64,000 bases of DNA from Pristionchus mayeri (Eukaryota > Nematoda > Chromadorea > Rhabditida > Neodiplogasteridae), in assembly GCA_036245805.1 (NCBI GenBank), contig BTRK01000003.1, positions 26,608,685 through 26,672,684 on the forward strand, given 5' to 3'. The notes beneath the pieces are model-generated. The model saw only the letters and a program-made list of their open reading frames with translations. It had not been told where the DNA came from and did not search any database. The stretch's first letter is position 1. Every line of letters begins with the position of its first letter. Positions 1 to 11,624 of the stretch are shown one piece after another. The translations under genes and the position numbers were made by a program.

Positions 1-7
1 GTGAAGC

Positions 8-1071
8 CGTAAAATCGAAACTACCTAAAATACGGCTCTCGGCATTTCTAAAGTTCAAAAAATCATAAAATGCTTCACAGTTGAGCTAGAAAATCGATAA
101 AAAAGGCGAAATGACCGCCTCGATAAGTTCTTCAATTCATCTGTTGAGGATGTTTTTGAAAACTCAATTTAAAATATAGATAAATTGGAGAAAGCGAATT
201 GTGGGTTCCGAAAAGTTGTTACCCTTAAAATTTTTTCCACAATTTCCACTTTTTTATTTCAAAATCAGATTCTCCATGCAATTCTACACCAGGGATATTG
301 ATTTCAGCTCTTTTCATTGTTTTCCCGGGAGGCTTCAGCGTTGTAAACACCAAAAACCCGCTGTTTTTCGAAAATTCAAAAAGTTCAATAATTGCCATTT
401 CCATTCTGATGGATCAGGAGTGGTTCTATTGGCTGAAAGTAACATTAATGGGTCTGGGCAAGCACCTGTGAGCGAATTAAGCGCTCTCTTTGATGAAAAA
501 AATCGCCGCATTTTTTCAGTTATTTTCGGAAAATGCTAAAAAATCCTGATTTTTTCGGAATAAAATATTTTCTCTGGAAATGACTTCAATCTTCTTAAAG
601 TGTGACAATAGTCAATCCTAAGCAAATTGGTTGTCATTGGAGCGCTGATAAAGCCTATATGTGAAAACGGGAATTCATTGAACTTTTTGAATTTTCGAAA
701 AACTGCGCGTTTTTTGTGTTTCCAAAGCTGAAGCCTCCCGGGAAAACATTGAAAAGAGCTGAAATCCATATCCCTGGAGTAGAATTGCACGGAGAATCTG
801 ATTTTGAAATAAAAAAAAGTGGAAATCATGGAAAAAGTTTTAAGAGTAAGAACTTTTTGAAACTCACAATTCGCTTTTTCCAATTTTTTTCCAATTTCTA
901 TATTTTATATTGAGTTTTCAAAAACGTCGTCAACAGATGAATTGAAGAGCTCGTCGAGGCTGTCATTTTGCTTTTTTGAACGACTTTCTAGCTCAACTGT
1001 GAAGCATTTTATGATTTTTTGAACTTTTGAAATGCCGAGAGCCGTCTTTTAGGTAGTTTCGATTTTACGGG
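8..1071. repeat. 1-kb foldback (palindromic) element
   Basis: The first and last roughly 90 bases are inverted copies of each other: the left arm starts GCCGTAAAATCGAAACTACC and the right arm ends in its complement near 1071. The similarity continues inwards to a centre near 540. Conceptual translations of the two arms (201-540 plus, 536-883 minus) resemble each other, so the short ORFs here are by-products of the repeat. The arms have diverged noticeably, which suggests an old insertion. No transposase is visible, so this is probably a non-autonomous foldback DNA element. The left end may extend beyond the window. Confidence 0.75.
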
Positions 1072-1256
1072 GATACATAAACTGATATTGGGTCGATAAG
1101 ATTAGAGCCGTTTGATTTTTTTGTTCGCATGTCCAATGTAATTCATACATTCTCTCAGAATATGCGTGATATGTACAGATCATCCCTTTCCCCCACTGCT
1201 CAGCTCACACTCTTGTATCAGGTTGAGTAGAAAGTTTTGTCGTATTTTTGATATTT

Positions 1257-2690
1257 AAGAGACCGGATCGGTAAGAATCGACCATAATCGCAACCTCTCG
1301 GACACGATTCCTTAGGAATGAGATCCAGGCTCCCACACTGTGTGTGTATGGACCCCTTAGCCTCAAGTATCACAGAGTACCACCAAATACCTGCTTCGGT
1401 CTCTGATGCGTGAATTATAGGGTCGGAAATTTGAAAAATCGAAACATCATATCTCCTAAACACGATAAGATAGACTCAAAATCTCTTCAGCATTGCACTA
1501 GGTATCACTAATAACGAAAATCGAATCATTGAAATCGATTACAACTTGAGATGAAAATGTCTAAGATTCTCATGCGTATATCTCTCACCAATCTCGATTT
1601 CCCCGAAGATCGAAAGAACGAAGCAACGGAATTTAGTGAAACCCTGAAGATTCTTTTAGAAACAATAACTCAACAGAAACTATACTTTCAATTTGTTTAG
1701 TTAAGCTTGAATGGGCGACGTATTGTTTGGAATTTTTCACCGTTCAAACACGACAAAATCGAAGATGTGAACTCAAATTTTTTGACATTTTTTTTTAAAG
1801 CTTTTTTGAATGATTTTTATGCACGATTGGAACAAGTTGGATGTAAATTGACCAAATATAGTCCTAGTTCTTGGAAATCTGATCAATAATTTCCGTCACC
1901 ACCATCGATTTTCCAATTTTCGGACGAAAATATTTTTGGTAAACAAATTTCTATAGATGATTTGTTTGGATAACCTTGAACCATGACAAGCCTCTTTCAA
2001 CTTACATGTAGTTCAAGCCTCATTTAAAATGAAAGTTCTGAGTTTTGGATGCCCAAATTGAGCACCAATCGAGGGTGTGAAAATCGACTATTTCAAAATA
2101 AAGGAAACCCTCGCTTTTTGTTCCTAATTACACGTTTACGTTCTTGTAGCTTCATTTCTCACAATATTCATGTATCGGAACCTTCATTTTGAGTCAATAA
2201 CTGAATTGCGGTAGAATTCCTGAGTATTTTAAGCTCTGGGAGACAATGACGGGAAAGTCCGTTTGATTTCACTTTGGTACCATGTGATGTATAATTCAAT
2301 GGGCTACATTATAGGCATAGTCACATGCTACCGTTCTGTTATATTCAAAAATTAGAGCCGAAAAACTGAAAATTTTGGGTAGGAAATCTATTTTACAGTC
2401 AAGTTGGAATCGATTTCAATGATTCGATTTTCGTTATTAGTGATACCTAGTGCAATGCTGAAGAGATTTTGAGTCTATCTTATCGTGTTTAGGAGATATG
2501 ATTTTTCGATTTTTCAAATTTCCGACCCTATAATTCACGCATCAGAGACCGAAGCAGGTATTTGGTGGTACTCTGTGATACTTGAGGCTAAGGGGTCCAT
2601 ACACACACAGTGTGGGAGCCTGGATCTCATTCCTAAGGAATCGTGTCCGGGAGGTAGTCCATTCTTACTGATCCGGTCTCTAAAAGTTTG
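1257..2690. repeat. Inverted-repeat element with about 270-bp terminal arms
   Basis: The segment 1257-1520 is repeated in inverted orientation at 2420-2690. The outer ends read AGAGACCGGATC on the left and GATCCGGTCTCT on the right. Between the arms lies about 900 bp of AT-rich sequence without a recognisable gene. The similar short ORFs at 1218-1463 (minus) and 2485-2763 (plus) are the same arm read twice. This looks like a non-autonomous transposon or MITE. The target duplication is unclear, because both flanks are T/A-rich (TTTA and TAAA). Confidence 0.75.
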
Positions 2691-2939
2691 GTTACTACTA
2701 TGGTTCCAACGGGTGTATCATTTAGATATTCTAAGGAATACTATGGATAGTCACGTGCTATAAATTAATTATGTTACGGACATCTCACTGGCAATATATT
2801 GGGAGCTATGATTCGAATACGTTGATCATTTGCATTTCAATGACTCGTGATCTTTGACTTGCCGTCCATCTTAGAAGTTAGACAGTGCTGCGAGCAAGTG
2901 ATGATTGAAATTTGCAGACCGATGAATAAAATAAGTGTA

Positions 2940-3400
2940 GTAGAAGGTATCATAAACAACAGGCCTCCCAGGAAATGAAGCTTTTATAGGGACTGCGCAA
3001 GCCATGTGGAGTGAGAGGTAGAAAATGTCACCTCCGCGATGGGTCCTTTCGAGTTGGGGGGTAACCGACATTTCCGCAACGGAGCGCCGTTTGCTTAAGA
3101 GTTGGGGCAGGAGTTGTTGCGTTGTTACCAGTATGTGCTCCCATGCCTTTGCATATGCAATTCTTGTTTCCAGGCGATATTGAGTTTTAACGTATAGGGG
3201 TTCATGGAATTCCATATTGATTACGATTGATACGTTGATTTGGAGTGAAAATCAAGATCACGTGGAAACAAAATGCTTATGTATGGGAGCACATACTGCT
3301 AACAATGCAACAACCCCCAAGTTGCTACCCCAACTCTCAAGTAAATGGCGCTCCGTTGCGGAAATGTCGTACCCCCTCGAGATGGACCTTGAAATTGTGT
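2940..3400. repeat. Inverted repeat around 3215
   Basis: The stretch around 3065-3150, with GGAGCGCCGTTTGCTTAAGA and ATGTGCTCCCAT, reappears inverted at 3280-3370 with several substitutions. The centre lies near 3215. The ORFs on both strands here are arms of the repeat, and no protein family is recognisable. Confidence 0.6.
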
Positions 3401-3469
3401 CAGTAGTGAACACAGACAACAACCATTATATTCATGCACAAATTTTTGGGCTAGTTTTAACCAATGGAT

Positions 3470-3755
3470 TTTTTACTTATTTGGTTAAAAAATGGAATTT
3501 TTAGACAGCGAAAATGACCTTTGGAATGTTATCCTGCCTACCATGCTGCAATATCACGTTATTAATTGTGCTCATTTTTTGCGCAGTCCATTTAGGAATC
3601 AATACATGGGTTGATTTCTAAGTGGACTGCGCAAAAAATGAGCACAATTAATAACGTGATATTGCAGCATGGTTGGCAGGATAACATTCCAAAGGTCATT
3701 TTCGCTGTCTAAAAAAAATTCCATTATTTTACCAAATAAGTAAAAAATGAAAAAC
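3470..3755. repeat. Near-perfect 285-bp hairpin
   Basis: The two arms (about 3470-3605 and 3620-3755) are almost exact reverse complements. They meet at a loop of only a few bases around TACATGGG (3603-3612). Inner arm sequences are GACTGCGCAAAAAATGAGCA and its complement. Such low divergence implies a recent insertion or ongoing arm homogenisation. No gene is seen in it. Confidence 0.8.
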
Positions 3756-5144
3756 CCATGGTCAAACCATGGTCCACCATAGGATTAATCCTATGGTGGA
3801 TCCTAAGTGTTGTGTCCTTGTCCCTTGTTGTGTCCTTGTCCCTTTGGTGAAAATTGACTTTTGCTAGTCAGTTTTCTCGGTGAGTGAAAATTAGCACGAG
3901 CTCTCGCCCGATTTCAGCCAATTAACACGATCCAGTGAGCTTGCGTGCTCACTTTCCTCACGATGACGAAATCACAACAGGTTCGGGCTTGCGCGCCGCG
4001 TCTCCACCTGTGTGTTGAGTCCTTGTGGCCAGTGATGACGAAATCCAGTGAGTTCCCGTGACAATGACCCCAGCTCTCGCCGAGTTCAGCCAATGTCACT
4101 TCGCGCACTCACTAAGTCCAAAGAATCCTGAACGCCAGTTGTTGTGTCCTTGTCCCTTGTTGGTGTCCACGTAGACGGGAGAGGACGGATAAACGAACCG
4201 TTTATCCACGAATAAATAATTAAGAGAAAATAAATACAAACAACGAGCCGTCACGGGCTAGAGAGAGACTGACGCTCGACTGAATTGAGGGAGCGCGAGA
4301 GAGAATGTAACACGCAAATAGTTGCGCCAAAAATGTGTGTGAACAGGTTGAAGACGAGACTTACAGAAATACTTACGAGAGGTAATCGAGAACTGGGTTA
4401 TTCGTGTATAGGAATATTTAATTAGGGAACTTAGCTAGTATTTAGGTTCCTATACAACACTATGGTATGGGGTTCGAATCCCAACCTCTACAGTCACCTT
4501 TGCCAAGCTTCGAGGGAAGTCCCCAACAGTAGGCAAAAATTGTACGAGCTTGGCAAAAGTCTATACAGAGGCCGGGACTCGAACCCACCCTACCATAGGT
4601 ATGCAAATTACAGCGCCTTAGACCACTAGACCACGGTTTCTAACGGTAGGTTGACCATGCTTTTTCATCTCTGCCCATGTAGTAACATTGCCTACGCAAA
4701 TGGAACAGCCTCGGAGAAGGGACAAAGTGAGAGACACATTCATCATTGTGATATTGTGAGAATCCCTGTTTCAGCCGTGAAAATATTTTTCATATTTTCA
4801 CACGCTTCGGAACAATCGTGGTGGTGAGATTGATCATAGTGGGGTTGAGAGTGGGGTTATTGCCTGCTTCTAAAAGAGGGCGCTTAACGACTGACGATGT
4901 AGATTCATCAGACTGAATCTAATCAATTAGATTAAACCACTTATTGATGACTGTATCGAACCAACTTCGCTCAGCGGTAGCGAAGGGATAAGACCCTGAT
5001 ATGGATGCCCTATTTGATGTTTACCTACATTTGTTGTCAAATTAGAAATGAATAAGAATATCATTGTGTCATGAAAACGTGAACCCTCGTTGATGAACTT
5101 TTAGATTTAACTCGTTTAGACAGGCAGTGATTACCAAATCTAAA
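3756..5144. other. Repeat-rich stretch with two tRNA-like fragments
   Basis: No gene is supported. The phrase GTTGTGTCCTTGTCCCTTGT recurs at about 3809, 3827 and 4140. Two tRNA-like fragments face each other. The plus-strand one at 4445-4492 has B-box GGTTCGAATCC. The minus-strand one at 4561-4640 has A-box TGGTCTAGTGG and B-box GGTTCGAGTCC. Neither folds into a full cloverleaf, and the acceptor arms do not pair, so these look like tRNA-derived SINE pieces rather than tRNA genes. Confidence 0.5.
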
Positions 5145-7775
5145 TCATATTTGGGAGATCAACGAAAGACTTCGCACGGTGGGTTGACCAGAGGAGGCTG
5201 CCAGTGAGTGACCACGGGCAATCGCATCCACGTTACGAATGTCCACTCGGATCCTGCGATGGGACAGCTTATCCCATCACGCATAGGTGTGCGCCATTAA
5301 AGTTACCCAACAAGGACGAAATTGACCCATTATTTTTTGTCCTCCATCGAATAGCCGATGGTTGAATTAGTATAGAATGAATATTCAAAAATGCTAAAAA
5401 TCAATAATAGTCTCAAGGGAAAGCCGGAAATGATCAGCGTAATCCCGCGCTCTCTCAGTTTTCCATACTCTCTCGTACACGCGACGGGATCAGGGTGAGA
5501 TCAGGGTTTCGTCCTTGTTGGGTAACTTTAAAGCCATCTTCAAGACCCCACCGGGTTGGAACTCCAACCAGAAAATACTTTTGTTCACCAATCCCCACCC
5601 CTCCCTTGTTTTTAAACCTCGACCCCACCGGTATTCAATACTCGGCTTCAACCCTTGCCCAGCTATGCCATCACTATTCAAACCCTTCACTGATCACTCA
5701 ACGAGAGCCATAAATATGAGAAGGTAAAGGTTTACTGACCACTCGTCTCCCACTCTCTGCACTATTCCCGTGGCCTCCAACTCGAGAAGGAACTGCGTCG
5801 CCTCCTCGTCAGTGCATCTGAAGGAAGGATTGCATATGAGAGCGTTTGCCTAACATTATGTAAGCGTTATGTAAGGATCGGGCAAATCTGGAAAGATCTG
5901 GCACATTTAAAAAATTACGATTTTCTGAAGATATGATTTTTGGGGTACTCGAGGGAGCTTAGGACGATAGGCAGAATCATTTTGCACAAGGAACCACCGT
6001 TCGCTTCAGATGACGTAGCGTCGAAAGCAGATTTCCCCGTTTCCTTCCCAATTAATTCGTCGCGCATGCCCGCTAAAATTAAGCTAAATATGTATAGTGC
6101 AGAATTTGAAGGCGATCACGCCTATCTATTTCATTTATCATAAATTTCATTTATGCAAAATATATAAAATTTAACTTTTTTTGAATATCAGTTCTGAGCT
6201 TAGCAATTAGATGATCTGACCGCCGTGATGCGATGATTCCAAATCCAAATTTTCATCCAATTAAGCCTCTGGAACTCTTAGCAGCATTAATTATTGTGAA
6301 TCGATTTTGTGCCAAATCGACCCTCTCCCCTTCTCTCTTCCGCTAATCTCACTCCTTCCATTGACCTTGAGCCCTCTGGCAGTCGCCTCCCCTGCCTCTC
6401 TCGCACACACCATGGCAGGTCAAAGAGAGAAGAGTCGATTTTCGCACAAAATTGAGGCGCATTAATTAATGCTGCTAAGAGTTCCAGAGGTTTATTCAGA
6501 TGAAAATTTGGATTAGGAATCTTCGCATCACAGCGGTCAGATCGATCTAAGCACTGAAATTCAAAAGCTCAGCACTGAAATTCAAAAATTATTTTTTGTA
6601 AATTTGGTTAAAATAAAATTAAAGATAAATTAAATAGATAGACGTGATTGCCTTCAAATCATCCAGTGCCCGCGCCTACTATAGCTCGCGGAACACAATT
6701 ATTCGTGGAACGATTAAATATTTTGGAGATCAAGCACTCCCGTGATTGCAGCAGTGACGAGCCGCGAGTTTTCTAAGTTTCTATCGATTGTGGACCACTT
6801 CGACCATAACATATCAAAAAATTGGAGCTTTTTTCCAGTGCCCGTGTTTTTTACATTATATTAAAGGTTAAAATCTCGTACACCCTTTGTACATGTATAA
6901 CAAACGCGGGCACTGGAGCAAAGGTCGAATATGTGATATGTATGTGAATACGAATATGTGATATGGATATGTGAAGGGGGTACGACCCCACTATCGACGT
7001 AAACTTAGAAAATGCGCGGCTCTCCATAAACACGCGAACTAGAGCTCTTCTTAGCTCCGCGTCTCACATTTTGAGAAAACAAGATTTTATAAATTCACAT
7101 TTATCTCAGAAAATATGAACTTTTTGTAGGTTACTCGCCAACAAAAAATGTTTCTACACCTTAGTGGAATCCAATGAAATCGTTTTTGAGCCAGCAATGT
7201 GCAATTGGTGAAATGCTTGGTGGCCCCTACTGCCAATCGTCCTCAGCACCCTCGAGAACCCCAAAAAATCAGATATTCAGAAAATCGTAATTTTTTTACT
7301 GTGTCAGCCTCTGTTCGATTCTTACACAAACGCACTCATATATCACGTACGACGTACACAACAAATAGAAAAGGGTTTTTTCACTGCATTCCCAATTGCC
7401 TCTCCCCACTCACCGGAGTGCTTCAGATATGACAGCGAGCGTGATTCCATTGGGATAGGCGTGTTCGAGTACCTCCTGCACGAGGGCCACTGTCACTAGC
7501 TCGGCTTCCCATAATGAATCTGAAGGAAAGAGGGAGGGTTATGGGAAAGCTATCGTGCACTCTTCAGGGATGAACTGGGAATGGGTTTTGATTTTCTGAA
7601 TCGGGAGAAGTTATAGCAGAGCAAGGAAACCTTAGATAACACAGAAAGAACCTTTCAGTCGTTGTTCTTTCAAATTCTGCATACCGTACTATACAGCATC
7701 GGGTATGGCCACTTGCTCCTCCTCAGCCACGAATCGCATATCGAGATCAACGTGGTCGATCTCCTTGTAGTCTTC
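5145..7775 (-). CDS. Unidentified conserved-looking gene, helical C-terminal domain (partial model)
   Basis: Three exons join cleanly by phase on the minus strand: 7519-7414 (begins SLWEAELVTVALVQ), 5817-5740 (begins CTDEEATQFLLE, ends RVGDEW) and 5253-5145 (begins IRVDIRNV, ends LISQI then TGA). A fourth block at 7775-7695 (EEDYKEIDHVDLDM) is open, has coding-like composition and ends at a GT, but its phase does not match the next exon. An exon is therefore missing or the join is wrong. The amphipathic helices followed by a short strand resemble a winged-helix fold, which is inference only. The 1.6-kb intron 5818-7413 carries a foldback element at 6098-6670. The 5' end was not found. I do not recognise the family. 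Confidence 0.45.
6098..6670. repeat. Foldback element inside an intron
   Basis: The left arm, starting GCAGAATTTGAAGGCGATCA, and the right arm, ending near GATTGCCTTCAAATCATC, are inverted copies. Further inside, AGCCTCTGGAACTCTTAGCA at about 6264 pairs with its complement at about 6472. The centre is near 6390. Divergence is moderate. No ORF of interest is seen. Confidence 0.7.
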
Positions 7776-7904
7776 CTCAAATATATGCAGTGGATACAAC
7801 TTAATATCGCGAATACAAACATGGAACAAAAATTTGACTTTTTGTGTTTCGAGTTATATGTCAAATGAAAAGGTGAATCATTTTTGATATTGCGATTAAA
7901 ATGA

Positions 7905-8185
7905 GAACCAAGCCGGAGATGGGACTTGAACCAAGATCGAAAAATGGGACATCCTTTTCATTTGGCTCACTTTACGTCTCCGTACTTGTCTCATTGGTCG
8001 TCCTCGTTACAGTACGGATTTTACGTAATCAAAATAAAATTAGACTTAAAATTTCCCAACACCCGTGAAATCTGCACGCGTGCCTGATAACCCCGCTCCC
8101 TCGTTTTTGCATAATCGCTCAACATTTTTGTAGTGATGAGGCACGCAAGCAAATTTAAATAATTTCACGGGTGTTGGGTTTCACG
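7905..8185. repeat. tRNA-like fragment plus small inverted repeat
   Basis: On the minus strand at about 7925-8000 there is a B-box-like GGTTCAAGTCC, and the ends CGGAGA and TCTCCG could pair as an acceptor stem. The anticodon arm does not form convincingly, so a tRNA gene is not called. At 8055-8185, CCCAACACCCGTGAAAT is repeated inverted as ATTTCACGGGTGTTGGG at the far end, a short foldback. Confidence 0.4.
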
Positions 8186-8558
8186 GTAATCTTGATAGGC
8201 TTTAAAATCCCTATCTCTAGCCTAAACTAACACAATACAAACTCTACAACTGTAACATCCGTAAGGAAGAAACACGTATGATATGAAAATTGGAAACTGC
8301 ACTTCCAAACATTGTTTAGGAATTCATACTATCATCCAAAGAATTGATAGGTCAAAAAACGTATTAAAAAAATACAGGCATACGCAGAAAATGTCTCCCT
8401 CTCCCCGCAGACTTCATTCTACGAAAATATTGATGAAAAATATTTTATACAGTAATCAAGAACATCGAAAACTAATTTAATATATCTGTATCGTGGTTTT
8501 ATTAATATCAATTCTCATATCAACTTCATTATTAATACTAGTAAACTTTTCGTTTAAG

Positions 8559-11489
8559 ATGTCCAAGTTGATTAGACGACAGCTGAGAACTGGTGTTCGC
8601 ACTAGTGCGTTGGACAAGATCAGAGCCTCCTATCATCTGCACGAGTCTGTCGAACGGGTGATGGGACGGGGTATGTAGTGCATACTATGTACCCTAAACT
8701 CTGAACAAGATCCAATATATTTGATAATATCAGGATATTAACCTTGCTGTTTTAGATCTGTCCATCAGAGTTCCCACCTCGCATCTCAAGATCTGCATCA
8801 TTTGCACTGAGATTCACTCCCCTCGCCACTTCCGTCGCCCACATACCAATTGCACGCGCGAGCAGGCTAGTGATCACTTTATCTTTCCAAGAATGTACAC
8901 ATAATGATCTTAAAATAGTTTGCAATAAGTCATAGATCAGAGAGATACGGTAGGGAGTATGGGTAAGGAAGAGGGTTACGGTACTGAGAACTTCCTCCTC
9001 AGATGGACACTGTGAAGCGGGTCGGCCGTTGTCTGGGAACCGGGCAGCGGTCGGTCCTCGACCTCACCACGTACTTCTCCGCACCCGCGAACGAGAAGGA
9101 CAACGTCCTCCTGCAGCTGCTCAAGAACGCTCGGATCTTCTTCAAGGGGGAACCCCAAGTAAATTACAATCACTAGATGCGCGAAAATGTCATCTCATCT
9201 CATTGAACAACTGCAGTTCGCCTCTGCTGCAAGAGACCAGAGCGACTCGAGCAGCGACTCGAGTGCGTCGGAGGGAGAGGAGACTGAGGAAGAGAGTGAT
9301 GAGGAGGAGGAGGATGAGAGGGAAGAAGCGAGTAGATATACAGATAACCCTTGATTCGAAATTAATTATCCAGGATCCCATGGGGGAACTGCTAAACGAA
9401 TTGGATGAAGTCGATGGGGGAGAGGAGGAGGACCGAATCCTCGATTGCACTGCCTACATAGAGTCAGTTGCAGTTGAAGACACTGACTATGGATAGTATT
9501 CAGCGACATCCCGGGAGAACTGGAAGTACTCGGTCAGGGTTCATATGGCCTCGTAGTTGGTTCAAATAGATCATCTTTGGTCGACAAGGTACGAATATGA
9601 GATGATCATTAGTGCATCGTAACAATACGTTTCTGAATAGTTCGCACACCTCGTTTCCCTTCCAGATACAGGGAGTCGAGGAGGCAGGAGAAGCATGGCG
9701 CTCTGGTACAATTGAAGGATGCCCTCCCTCTACTCTTCTGCACGAGGTCACTTGAAAGGGGGAAGACGAATCAGCCCAATCCTTTGTAGCTCAGGGCCCT
9801 GAAGTGTCTCGAGGCAGTCTCCAACCCCGAGTCTCTCCACCATACAACATCCCTCCCCTCCCTGGTCTCTCTAGCCTGCGTACGCGGTGAGAATACATCC
9901 AAAAATTCAATTGAAAGCATCAAACAGAGGAACAGACAGGGCCAAATTAAGAGTTGCTGAAAATTAAGGGACTATTTCAGGATTCGACTCAGACCGTCTC
10001 GTCCCTGCTATGAAGACCTACGAGAGGAAAGAGCGGGTCTATTTTTCATCATCTGACAATACCATGGATTCCGCATCATACAAACACATACGAAGATCAC
10101 AAGGATTACCTACCGTACTGAATCTTTTCTCAGCTGGCTGGGCGCCTGCAGAACGGAGAAGAAGTGGACGAGAATGATCTCGCGACCCGCCTCTTCTACG
10201 TAATGACCTTCCAACGACACCAAACCACTCTCCATGACGCAATGAAGCAGGGATTGGCGAGTTCCACTCTGATCTTTGATCTCACTTTCGACAATGGAGT
10301 CTTAAACAATTATAACAATGGCTTATCTTTCACAAACATACCTAGCAAACGACTTACGAGTCATAAATTGTGATGGGGCAAGAAGCTCGATCCTCTGTTT
10401 AAGGCATAATCATTCCAGGTTGCCACAAAGGCTTCCGTAGTCTCCGTCATCTTCCAACTGGCGTACGTCCTCAGAGTAGGGGAACTCGGCGCTAAGTTCG
10501 AACACCGGGACCTGCACACCGGCAATATCATGGCCTACATTGGAGAGAACGGAAAGGCTGGAGTGTGTTCTACGTAAGCCAACTATTTGATAGTACATGT
10601 AGTTAGACGACAAATAAAGAAATCCTGCCTAATTAATATTGCTCAGGTTCATTCTCGACGGCGAAAGGGTCAGACTCGCGTGGAGAGGAATCCGAGTAGC
10701 CATCATCGACGCTGGTTACGCAAGGTGTACAGACGGTACTTTTTCCCAACATTGCAAGTTACAATCATCGCTTCAATATGGTGAGCAAAAACAAAATTTT
10801 CAAGGACGGAAGACTTTCTACCGTGACCTGGATGAAGAGACGAGAGATGCATCCCAAGTGAGTTGTTTCGAACTGTTGTGTAGATGAATAAACATCAATT
10901 GGCTACGAACTAAACTGTGAGCCTTCAACGGAGGTCTGGAAAGGTTGAAAAGCTTGGCGCCCAGATCGGAGCTGACGCTATTTAGGTCTATGTCTTAGTT
11001 TTAAGCGTAGCCTTAGGCATCCCTCCTACATTCAGGCCGGACCCAACGAGCACGCTTCAGTCTACCACATAATGCGTACCAACAATGGGTCAGTTCAAAA
11101 TTCAATCAATAGATTTTTCAAGATATGTGATATCTATTCAATACATTTAAACTGATCAGGGGAGACTGGTCCCTCTTCACTCCCAAGAACAATCTCTGCT
11201 GGCTGCGGTACCTAGCCGAGAAGATTATCCTCGCCTAGCCCTATTAACGTTTCCAAGGAAGAAGTTCGTTTCTTGATACCCATAGGCATATTACCCACCA
11301 ACATTCCTAGGGCTATACACGCCGGAACTAACCATGATGAAGGAGGAGTTCGCTGAAATATTCCGACGCGTCTCCACGATTCGAGAATTCCTCGATGATC
11401 CCAGCTCATCGAGACTTCTGGAGGTTGGAATACAATTCGACCAATTTTTGAGCTACATTAAATATTCATTTCAGGGACACTTGATCTAA
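8559..11489 (+). CDS. Haspin-like protein kinase
   Basis: Haspin kinases phosphorylate histone H3 on Thr3 to direct the Aurora B complex to chromatin. The kinase domain is spread over many short exons from about 9501. It has a glycine loop (LGQGSYGLVV, about 9527), a block matching the haspin VSLACVRGGFDSD region (9865-9985), a catalytic loop (FEHRDLHTGN, about 10500), a degenerate DFG equivalent (IIDAGYAR, as haspins have IIDYTLSR) and the haspin C-lobe WLRYLAEK (about 11200). An acidic Ser/Glu-rich stretch at 9240-9340 precedes the kinase domain. The first two exons (MSKLIRRQLRTG; a Cys-rich exon near 8760-8890) are joined by phase but might belong to another gene. One donor, after AEKII at 11230, is not canonical: an in-frame TAG follows directly. 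The gene may therefore have a lesion or an unusual intron there. It ends convergently with rpl-21, 135 bp away. Nematodes carry several haspin paralogues, so orthology is not assigned. Confidence 0.8.
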
Positions 11490-11624
11490 ATTCCACTGAT
11501 GAGAGCCCCATGTGTATTTGATATTTCACCGGTTATTGTTTAGCGTAAAGATAAACCATCAGTCATATGCTAATGCGTACACATTTATCAACAGAGAACA
11601 ACTGTGCACAAAACTGCCTCCCAT

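Noticed and set aside
4561..4640. tRNA gene on the minus strand
   Set aside because: Good A- and B-box words, but the acceptor and T stems do not pair; treated as a tRNA-derived fragment.
9029..9496. 155-residue ORF in the haspin region
   Set aside because: It crosses splice sites; the conserved kinase frame differs and gives better splice joins.
11229..11330. U12-type AT-AC intron
   Set aside because: Match to the U12 donor is weak, no branch-site match, and nematodes are thought to lack U12 splicing.
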